From Puccinia triticina (taxonomy: Eukaryota; Basidiomycota; Pucciniomycetes; Pucciniales; Pucciniaceae), in NCBI RefSeq assembly GCF_026914185.1, contig NC_070562.1, positions 3,286,001 to 3,350,000 of the forward strand: a DNA stretch of 64,000 nucleotides. The letters run 5' to 3'. The position numbers were made by a program, and so were the translations under genes. Under the pieces are notes generated by a model that did not search any database, was not told where the DNA came from, and saw only the letters and a program-made list of their open reading frames with translations. Positions 55,924 through 64,000 of the stretch are shown here, piece by piece; positions within the stretch are counted from its first letter, which is position 1; each line of letters begins with the position of its first letter.

Positions 55924-56747
55924 ATGTCGACACCAGCCAACAATACCAGCGCAGAAGGCGCAACATCGTCTGCGCCTGAGCCATCGGTCAGACAACTTCC
56001 TGTGCCCAGCACGCCGAGAGATGCGCGGATTATCGCCTTGTTGTTAGCGTCTATGGGTGTGCAATCGGCTTCGGAAGGCGTCGTTCGGGTTCTTATGGAG
56101 TTTGCTCATCGTCCGTAGTTCACTGGTTTCGTGCCCATTCCACTCACGCGATTAAGTGATCTGATCTGTCGGCAATCATAAGGCTATACGGTCGATATCC
56201 TATCCGATGCTCTGGTGTATGCTGAACACGCTGGAAGGGCCCATGCCGCCCATGGACCGGACGTTGAAGACGTTCGTCTTGCCGTTCAAGCCAAGGTGGA
56301 GCATTCAATGAGTGTGCCCATGAGCAAGGAGGTAAGTAGGAGTACTCGAGCCACCCAAGCTGGTCCAACGGATGGGTATTTTCGCTGAACACGCTGCATG
56401 ATAACCAGTTCTTACTTAATCTGGCCGACAACCTTAATCGAACGGCTCTTCCTCCAATCCCCGAGCGCTACGGGATCCGACTCCCTCCTGAAAAAGATCG
56501 CTTGACGGCACCTAACTTCGATATCGCGCCCAAGCCCCCTCCTACAGACGCGGAAACTCCGAGCGATCACGAGGACGGTATGTTTGGAGGGATCGACGAC
56601 GACGATAGTAGTGACAGCGATAGCGATAGCGATACAGAGATGGACTTCGCACCTGTCATCACCATCAATGGCAATGGCAACGGTAATTTGGCTCCTGACC
56701 AAGGCAGAAGGAGACTAGAGGATGTTGAGGAGGATGATTACGATTAA
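55924..56747 (+). CDS. taf9: TFIID/SAGA subunit TAF9 (224 aa)
   Basis: Exons 55924-56110, 56183-56331, 56409-56747; introns of 72 and 77 bp. The histone-fold region covers about residues 28-110 (DARIIALLLASMGV, then FAHRYTVDILSDALVYAEHA and VEDVRLAVQAKVEHS). The family-specific segment FLLNLADNLNRTALPPIPE follows, with GIRLPPEKDRLTAPNF. The tail is acidic, with a long Asp/Ser run. By family, TAF9 pairs with TAF6 in TFIID and SAGA and acts in RNA polymerase II transcription. Length is in the usual fungal range. It is divergent from the membrane-protein gene with about 1.2 kb between. Confidence 0.95.
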
Positions 56748-57080
56748 TCTAGCGAATTTTCAAATGACTCTGTAACTTCAATTTCAAAAAAAGGCTTCTG
56801 CAATTCAAAAGTTATTCTTACATACATCTCGGGCTAGAGCAGGATCATCGAAGATCTTTTTCATGAACAGTATAACACTCAATTCACATACCCTCTCAGG
56901 ATTATTGCCTCTGATACGCTGTTGAAGTATAGCTTTGTCTTGTGTGGGTGCCAAAAAATGAATCTCAATGGGCCACCAATATGAACTTGGTGTACCGGTA
57001 TGATTACAAAATTAACAATTAAGATCCTAATGGATTACAAGTCCTCTTGGGTTCCTACTCCTTGCAGATAATCAAGGATG
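56748..57080. other. Convergent 3' region between TAF9 and the small minus-strand gene
   Basis: 333 bp of A/T-rich sequence holding the two 3' UTRs. No other feature seen. Confidence 0.6.
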
Positions 57081-57669
57081 TCAAGAGGAGCTAAAGTTTG
57101 GAGGAGTGGTACTAGTGGAGGGGGCAGACGATACAGTAGGAGGAGCGCTTGAAGGAGCACTCAGGATAGACTCCATCGCACCATTCCAGCCGGGCGCAAC
57201 CAGCCTCAACGAGTTCAATCTGATCTGTTCTTTCTCGTTTTCGATCTGAATCCGCTCCGCTTCTTTTCGAAGTCGACGTTCTTCCAAGTAAGTTTGGGCA
57301 GACCGTAAGGTTGTTTCCCAATTTGTCGGATGTGACGATAAACCGTTTAAATATCTCAATGATGATGGCTCCAAAGTATATGGGTACACGAACTGTATTT
57401 GCTCATAACAAACCAGCAAGTTGTGAAAACCGTCAGAATAGACGAGCAAAAGTGGAAGAAGATGACCGAGACACACAATCCTTGCAACTTTCAAACAAAG
57501 GGTGCTGGACTTACATAGGCCGTGACGTCTTCCGGCAATGGATGAAGATCACTGGGACAAGCAATCTAATGATTCGAAAGGACCAATGTCATGTCAACGG
57601 GAGCGATGCATCCGAACAAACAACTGAAGAGAAAGAGGAACGGAGATTCTCACTGGTTTTGGGAGCCAT
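57081..57669 (-). CDS. Small unrecognised protein (139 aa)
   Basis: Exons 57669-57599, 57551-57515 and 57392-57081; introns of 47 and 122 bp, both GT-AG and frame-consistent. The string HPLPEDVTAY joins across the second intron to FVYPYTLEPSSLRYL, which supports the join. A strongly charged helix follows (YLEERRLRKEAERIQIE), then a Ser/Pro/Thr-rich tail. No signal peptide, membrane helix or known motif. Small size and a helix-plus-disordered-tail layout suggest a subunit of a larger complex, but nothing identifies which. The 5' exon is the least certain part. Confidence 0.5.
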
Positions 57670-58069
57670 GTGCCAGGGGCTCTGATCAGAGGAATGTTCG
57701 ACGCGAGTAATGAATCGGGTACTCCTGCTTGTTGAGTGGTCATAGATCCCGGTCTTGCCGTCATCTTTCCAGGATTTCTCTCCTCATGGAGTGGCAAGTG
57801 GTGTACTGTGACCCCGATGGGCTGCGCGGGGCAAAGCCCTGCCCGCGTCGGGGGTTTAGGACAATCTTGAAATGACAGGGGACACACTTCAAACAAGTTA
57901 TAACAAGAAGCATTTTGAAATTGCAGAAGGATTTTTTTATTCAACATCAAAAAGCAGATTTTGGCTGGGAGATGTCAGCCTACATGAAGCTTAAAACAAC
58001 AGCTCTCAGAGAAAATTGCAGTTTGTGATTTTATCATGGAAAGGATTGATCTATGGTGTTCAAAATTTA
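57670..58069. other. 5' flank of the small gene, no other feature
   Basis: GC-rich hairpin near 57815-57855 (GGGCTGCGCGGGGCAAAGCCCTGCCCGC-type stretch). The rest is A/T-rich. Confidence 0.5.
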
Positions 58070-58264
58070 GGGTGTTCAAAGTTGACTTGCATAAAATCAT
58101 AACACCATAAAATCATAAAATTCTGAGGTGAAAAAAATATGTACACCCAAACACTCAAATTAGAGCAACATTTCTAAGATGGTACATATGAAATGATCAT
58201 TTGAAAGTTTTATGATTTTATGATTTTATGTAATGAAAATTTTATGATTTCAACTTTGAACACC
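58070..58264. mobile_element. MITE, PIF/Harbinger-like (195 bp)
   Basis: Ends GGGTGTTCAAAGTTGA and TCAACTTTGAACACC are inverted and flanked by TTA on both sides (58067-58069, 58265-58267), the usual Harbinger target. The inside is full of ATAAAATCATAA and its inverse. Related copy at 36139-36308. Confidence 0.8.
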
Positions 58265-60638
58265 TTAATTGCAGAAGATTTTTTTACATAAAATCATAAA
58301 CTGCAATTTTGGCTGGGAGATGGAACTAAGTATGCAGCTTGTATTTAGTACCTCACTACTAAAAACACCACAAGAGCTATGCTGAAAAAGTGGGTGCGCC
58401 ACTGCAATTGCTGCTGGTTTTTCTAAGAAATTCATAGATTTCAGTGCTCTGTTTGCAGTGGCAAAAAGTGGGTCTTGGTACCACTAATCTTTGGCTGAAA
58501 AGTGGGAATATGCTGCGCTGAGCACTGAAATAGCAGAACTTTGCTGCAGTATTCTGCAGTGGATGTGGTTTTTTACTACAAATTGGTGAAGTGATTTTCA
58601 TTTTTAGTCATCACATTCAAATAAGTCAAAGTGCTGGAAATGACTGTGAAGATATAATCAAAGGTTTTTGAAGTTTGGGTGGAATAGAGACAAACACCAG
58701 CTCTTTAGTGCATAAATTTGCAGCAGTGCCTTGCGCTATCAACACTATACTCAGCAAAAAGCCACTCAGCGCGCAAAAGCGCTGCCAGCTGCTATGTCAC
58801 TTTAAGTTTCACTGTGCCATTCTTCAGCAAAAGCAAAAAAAAAGCTTCCCTAAACCAAGTTCAAAATACATGGAGAATTTTTTCACTGCTCTGGTGCTAA
58901 AAATATTGTTTGGCCGCTGTTGCTATTGCTTTTTGGTGCCAAGAAAAGTGGATGTCCACTGTGTTGCACTATTTTGCCAATTTTTGGAACACACTGATGG
59001 TGGTAGTGGTGTTGCCACCACCATTGATCATGATGCTCCTTCCCCACTGAATTCAACTACATCATTCTCCAGTCACTGGACTATTTTCTGTGGAATTCAG
59101 GTCTCAAGATGTCTCACCCACAACAATTTGGGCCCAAAATTAGGAATGGGAGAATTGTTTTAAGTCCATGAAGTGTTTTTAGTTCAACTCTAGTGGAAAA
59201 GAATTGGAAAATCCCAATTTTAATAAAACACTTCAGATGGTACATAATGGAAAATGAAAATCACCAAGTAATCACACTTGTAGATTACAATTTACTCACC
59301 CCAACTCTTAGTTTTTGGGTTCCAGTGGACTGGTTGCGGTTTTGATAGTTTTGTTAATGTAGGATTGTGCTTTGGCACAATCCTAGGAACAGAGTGCGCT
59401 TTGGCACACTCCAAGGAATGGAGTGTTCTTTGAAACACTTGTACAATTTGGAACTACTCTTTGGGGTAATAGAGCTTAGAGAGGGAGGTGCGTGAAGAGC
59501 TGCCTCTCAGGTTGGGAGAGTAATATGGAACAAGAATAAGAGTATGGACTCTTAAAGAAAAGTGTGGCTGATGAAGTATTGAGAATAGTGCTTTCTAGAC
59601 AAAATTATGGGAAAAGGAGTAGATTCAGACTGGTTACTGGTATTCCACTATAAGGGTAAATATTTCTAATGATATCTAATGTTAAACTGTGACCAGAGAC
59701 AATGAAGATCTGATGGGGGACAAACAGAATGGGCCAAAAGGCTCTACATTTATAGTGAGGGGACAACAGGTGGTTCTGAGACAAAGAGAAATATGGGAAC
59801 AAGGGTACAAAAAGCCTCCAACAAGGGGAAAAGGCAACAAACCAACAAGGCATCTACTGCATGGCTTGGGATGACATAAGAGGAAACAATAACCATGGTG
59901 CATCAGCCGCCATGCATCTGAGAAGGAGTTACGCCTTGATGGAATATAGGGGGGGTAAAATGTAGTGAATACTCAGGGTCCTTCCTAATAGTCTGGCTCT
60001 GTTTGATGGTGGAATTTCTCCCACTTTGAACCTGAATTTGTATACATATTTTATTGCCCATCATGGAGGGCCATCCATGAAAGCAAATACTGAAGGGTTT
60101 GAGGCGCCTGTAGAGATGATTCTAGGCTATTATGAAGTGTCTGTGGGCGTAGATTATGTGTACCAGGATGATTTCTAGAGGGTGTTGGTGCTGGTTCCTT
60201 CAGATTAGGTGTCTGAGTGATGCAATGAAGTTTTTGATTGGGCTCACCACAATGAGCAAAGTGTGCTTTTTGGCACAATCCTACAACAGAGTGTGCTTTG
60301 TGATACATAGTATCTTGTATTCAGTACTGGATATCCCACACAGGATATCTGGTAGTGGTTGAAGTGAAAATTGAAAAACAAAGAAACAAATCAAGTTCTT
60401 CAAGCCCGGCTGTTTGACTCAAAATTCAAAGCACCTGCAAGCAGAAAATATATTAGACATCAAACCGGACCACTTGACCCACAGGCCATGGCACCAAGTA
60501 CATAGGCTACCAGCGGCAAGTGATAGCAATACAGGCCAGCTGCCAAATGAAATGGATGTGCACACAATTCTTTGGTGAACTGCATCCACCATTTTGAGCA
60601 ATAGTGTCAAAAGAACTTGGCGAATATTTCATTACTGT
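58265..60638. other. Repeat-rich intergenic DNA, no gene supported
   Basis: Has a CACTA-like start CACTACTAAAAACACCAC (58353), short hairpins made of GTGCTTTGGCAC at 59365-59440 and their relative at 60257-60300, and a 162-codon ORF at 58675-59163. That ORF lacks any domain and has repeat-like composition. Confidence 0.45.
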
Positions 60639-60889
60639 CACTACAAGAAAAACTGGGTTGACCACTTGCAGTTGACATGCAGGGCGCTCCAACCAAGCTG
60701 CCATTGTAAACCCACTTCACCAGAAAATAAAAAATAGTCACTTGATGACAAGTGAAACAATGCCAGCTCCAGCGGGCTACCCACCATCTACCCACATCTC
60801 CCCCCCATCTACTTACCTTTCAGAATTTCCACAGGAAATCCTCATTTTTGGCTGGGCACCACTAATCCTATTTTCAGGTCAGCTGATAA

Positions 60890-61345
60890 TCAGCTTTGGC
60901 ACCCAGATCATCCCAGCTCCTGCTCAGCTTTTGTGCCCAGCTCATGCTCAGCTTTGAACCAGTCCTGGGCCAGCTTATTCTCAGCTTTAGTCCATTCATG
61001 GCTCAGCCTAGACTCAGATTAGGACTATCATTGGCCCAGCCAATGCTCAGCTTTGGACAAGTATTGGCTCAACTGACTTTCAGCTTTGGATCAATCTTAG
61101 CCCAGCCAATACTCAGCTTCTTACCACTCCTGTAACAGCTAATGCTCATCTGTGTACCAGCCTTGGCTCAGCTGATGCTCAGCTGTGGACCAGCCTTGGC
61201 TCAGCTGATGCTCAGCTGTGGACCAGCCTTGGCTCAGCTGATGCTCAGCTGTGGACCAGCCTTGGCTCAGCTGATGCTCAGCTGTGGACCAGCCTTGGCT
61301 CAGAGAATTCTCAGATTTGGACCAGCCTTGGCTCAGCTGTGGAAC
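60890..61345 (+). repeat. 33-bp tandem repeats inside the CACTA-like element
   Basis: Four near-identical units at about 61165-61300, each containing GATGCTCAGCTGTGGACCAG, with decayed units before them from 60890 and again at 61790-61880. Because 33 is a multiple of 3, an ORF with an 11-residue repeat (LMLSCGPALAQ) results; I do not consider it a gene. Confidence 0.85.
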
Positions 61346-61378
61346 AGCCTTGGCTCAGGTGATAATACTTTTTTCAAC

Positions 61379-61759
61379 GGTGGGCCGCTACGCTATGCCA
61401 AAAAATGAGCTAACAGCAGATTACGCGGCCCTTTCCGCAGCATTAAACCACTTAAACTGGTGAGAATCTTCTAGGAGCCTCCCTGATCAAAATGGTCCAG
61501 CAGGACCATTGCATCAAGGAGTCAGGACATCAGGGTTACCAGATGCAGAGCCAAAATTCCATTTTGAGGACAGTTCAGCTAACATGGTCTGTTTTGCAGC
61601 ATTCAACTGCTTGCCTTGCGTGGATTGAACTATAAGCCTCCCTGAGGGATCAGTCAATTAGGGCTGCAAAATTCAGGGATCAGTTTGGAAAATCCTGTTG
61701 CCAGCTGTGCCACTGTAGTTGGCAGTTGGCTGATTTCTAGCGCAGCGTAGCGGCCCACC
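61379..61759. mobile_element. Nested 381-bp palindromic-ended insert
   Basis: Left end GGTGGGCCGCTACGCTATGC and its near-exact inverse at 61740-61759. It lies within the satellite part of the CACTA-like element; the satellite resumes after it at about 61790. No clear target duplication. Confidence 0.65.
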
Positions 61760-62275
61760 ATTGCTTTTTTGAATAGTCTTAAAACATCTGATTCTCAGCT
61801 TTGGAACAGCCTTGGCTCAGTCAATGCTCATCTTTGGACCAGTATTGGCTCAGCTGATGCTCAGCTTTTGAAAATTCCTGGCCCAGGCTCAGTCAATGCC
61901 TACTGCTCAGTGTTTGATGAGAATCAGCTGTTCCTGAGAAAAATTTAGGATCAGCTGAATGTGCCACATTGAATGCCCTGGTGCAGTCCTGAAAGCTCTA
62001 CAAGCGCTGGTGGAGCAGACTTGGAGAAGCGCTGGAGCAAAAACCAAACCTGCATCATGTCACTTGCCATCAAGTGACTATATTTTTTTCCTGGTGCTTG
62101 TAATTAACTAATTGCCTTTGAGGCACAGTCAATGTGCAATGTGCACATTGCACAGTCACTGGGCATTTAAGCTTGTTTGAGGAAACCCTTTGAGGAAGGG
62201 TGGAGTAACACCACAAGCCTCCTTCAAGTTCCCGCATGTCAACTGCTTACAGTTGACCCAGTTATTTTTGAAGTG

Positions 62276-63235
62276 CATGATGACCAATTCAAGGTGTCAT
62301 AACAAGCACCATCTTCTATGACCAGCTGCAATAAAAAAAATGAGTTATAAGATTGGCATCTCTGCCCCCTTTTCTTTCTTTCTGTGGCTCTCAAACAAGC
62401 AGTTGAAACTCAACACGCTTCTGGTATTTTTCTGGTGAAACTCAATGTGAAAGCTCTCTAGGTGGCGCCTGAAGCACAGCCTGAACTGTGAAGATCATCA
62501 AGATAAACCTAATCCAGTCAGGGTCACACTTGGAACCTGGTTCACATCACTGGCTTTCCTCAGATCACTTGTTCACTCGCAGTCGCCAATACTTATTACT
62601 TGCCAACTTGTCTCTTTTCCCCTTCCTTCTCCAATCTCACTATCTTGCTCAATCTCAACTCACAATTCAAGAATTATCTTCAAATTTGATTGAACTCAAT
62701 CAACCACTTCTGTCAATCTTGGTCATACTCAATTGACTCTTTCTCTCTTCCGCAGACATCTTGTCTCATCTTCAACTTGGTGAGAAATGGACCAACAGAA
62801 ACATTTCCTTTGGTCTATCTCTGCTTGATTTTGTTGTCATTTCTTATGACTAATCCTTGTATTTTTGTCTTAGTCCTGTGTCCACTCTCCTGTCCTTTGT
62901 CCTTCTCTGGTCTGTCTCACCAATAAATCAACGGTTCTGGTCTTTGTTTCTTTGCAATGAAAATTCTCTTAGGTTCTTTACAAGCTCGCCCCAATTTACT
63001 CCAATTCAATAGTCAACTACATTCCGGCTGCTGCTATGTAGATATGCTGGTATCTTTTGCCGGTGCTTAAGCAGTGCCAGAAAGAAACAATTTTGTTGTT
63101 GTCATTTTTTCACAGAATATATACCGTTGATTGCTTGCCAATCGGGTTTGTACATCGGCCACCACTCTCTCACAAAGAAAAAATAGGAAAGAAACTACAT
63201 CCTAGGCCATTTGGAGAAATGCTGCAAAAAAGCTG
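62276..63235. other. 3' flank of the aldolase-domain gene, no gene supported
   Basis: Pyrimidine-rich with short ORFs at 62488-62926 that show no domain or splice structure. Confidence 0.5.
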
Positions 63236-64000
63236 CTATTGGAGGTACGCGCCCCCGGTTTTCTCGTGGATCTGGTCAAAGTAGGGTTGAGCCTGAGCCC
63301 AGCCTGCCATGTGAGAGCCTGTAAAAATAGAAGAGGAAGACAGCATCAGTGAGCATTAGAGTTCACACCTTGGGCTCGCCCGGATCAGAATGGCTACATT
63401 AACATATACGTACCCACGGCTTGGTAGGTGAATTTTGCTTCCTGGTCACCGGCTTTGATGGTTTGAATCCCTCTCCCACCAGCGGCTGCATCAGCTAAAA
63501 GCTGAATCCTGCACAAACTTTCGAGTGAGATAAACCACCAAACCGCGGCTTCAATGCTGGTGCTTGTGGTCAACAAACCGTGCTAATTGCGGCTCAAAAG
63601 AAGCACAGGCAACAGTTGGAATGTGGCTTCGGGACGAATGAATGTTTAGTGGAAGTATGCGTACGTTTTGCAAGATCACGGCCTTCTTTTGACCAAGCGC
63701 CTCTATAATCCGATCTCAGTCAAACGTCATGAAACCAGGCTAAAACTGAACTGGAGCAAAGGAAACCTAACTGGCAATGTTGTCCCCCTCCTCAGAGGCC
63801 AAAACAACCCCGCCGAAGCCACGATACACCGCCAAATCGTTGTAAAAGGCGCAGGCATCCTGAGTGGTGATGTCAAGGCTGAAGGGAAATGTGAGTCTTC
63901 CACTGAGACATGGATGAAGACGAGAGGATATGAACTCACTCAATACCAAGCGTAGAGAATGCACGTCCATAAACACTATGGCTGTGACAAGCCGCCTCGA
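63236..64000 (-). CDS. Class II aldolase/adducin-domain protein, C-terminal 151 aa (5' end outside window)
   Basis: Exons in the window: 64000-63940 (incomplete), 63878-63772, 63702-63665, 63582-63414, 63318-63236; joins keep frame. The class II aldolase fold binds a divalent metal through three histidines. Here HSH in CHSHSVYGRAF gives two, and the His of LQNHGLLT gives the third. Other family strings are CAFYNDLAVYRGFGGVVL and LLADAAAGGRG, and the ending GWAQAQPYFDQI fits the fungal branch. Homologues act on sugar phosphates (fuculose- and ribulose-type aldolase/epimerase) or lack enzyme activity as in adducin, so the reaction is not assigned. The N-terminal part, before the metal site, is beyond the right edge. 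Confidence 0.88.

Larger units (their letters stand above)
60639..62275. mobile_element. CACTA-like non-autonomous element (1637 bp)
   Basis: Left end CACTACAAGAAAAACTGGGT, continuing with TGACCACTTGCAGTTGACATG; the right end is the inverse, CACTTCAAAAATAACTGGGT on the other strand, with the same continuation. TIRs are about 42 bp. The flanking 3-bp sequences differ (TGT and CAT), so no target duplication is visible. The inside is mainly satellite-like sequence and one nested insert; no transposase. Confidence 0.75.

Noticed and set aside
58675..59163. 162-aa plus-strand ORF as a gene
   Set aside because: No domain, splice signal or homologous neighbour; lies in repeat-rich DNA.
61142..61408. 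ORF with repeated LMLSCGPALAQ as a repeat protein gene
   Set aside because: It is the translation of a 33-bp satellite inside a CACTA-like element, without start context or conserved flanks.
1..64000. CRISPR array, rRNA operon or functional tRNA genes
   Set aside because: None seen; repeats are transposon- or satellite-type, and tRNA-like pieces do not form a full cloverleaf.

Overview
The window looks like nuclear DNA of a basidiomycete fungus, most probably a rust (Pucciniales, Puccinia-like). The main evidence is conserved eukaryotic genes cut by many short GT-AG introns (mostly 50-130 bp), a tandem pair of very large predicted secreted proteins without recognisable domains, and gene islands separated by nested DNA transposons and MITEs. 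The species assignment is inference; no rRNA or mitochondrial marker is present. All gene models were spliced by hand and checked only for reading-frame continuity and family motifs.

Layout. 0-14 kb: a spliced small secreted protein gene, a divergent pair of low-complexity (His/Pro/Gln-rich) proteins sharing a 275-bp intergenic promoter region, then two related, apparently intronless secreted proteins of 814 and 862 aa on the minus strand. 14.7-19.9 kb: calcineurin B regulatory subunit (7 exons) followed by a Grr1-type F-box/LRR protein (7 exons). 20.5-30.5 kb: a nest of transposable elements. This includes a 4.3-kb Tc1/mariner-type element with 192-bp terminal inverted repeats (TIRs) and a TA target duplication. 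It carries a DD34E transposase gene and a second, unrelated ORF. The transposase is broken by a 507-bp TIR element that itself holds a tRNA-like sequence and telomere-like heptamers. Two hAT-type elements with 8-bp target duplications and a further TA-flanked 1.4-kb element lie beside it. A related repeat copy at 21.2 kb preserves the unoccupied insertion site, which fixes the element boundaries.

31.6-44.1 kb: a 968-aa hormone-sensitive-lipase-type alpha/beta hydrolase (15 exons), a 252-aa unrecognised protein and a 1716-aa Bud4/anillin-like protein with a C-terminal PH domain (8 exons). 45-52.8 kb: a second repeat block, with the second copy of a 540-bp MITE, a 1.1-kb element with 37-bp perfect TIRs, a diverged pair of LTR-like repeats and GC-rich palindromic repeats. 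52.8-57.7 kb: a type I membrane protein with Kex2-like sites, TAF9 and a small unrecognised spliced protein. 58-62.3 kb: MITEs and a CACTA-like element with 33-bp satellite units and a nested palindromic insert. 63.2-64 kb: the 3' half of a class II aldolase/adducin-domain gene that runs off the window.

The genes do not form an obvious pathway cluster. Several are general housekeeping or morphogenesis genes (calcineurin signalling, SCF ubiquitin ligase, TFIID/SAGA, septum/bud-site scaffold). The secreted proteins at the left are the lineage-specific part.
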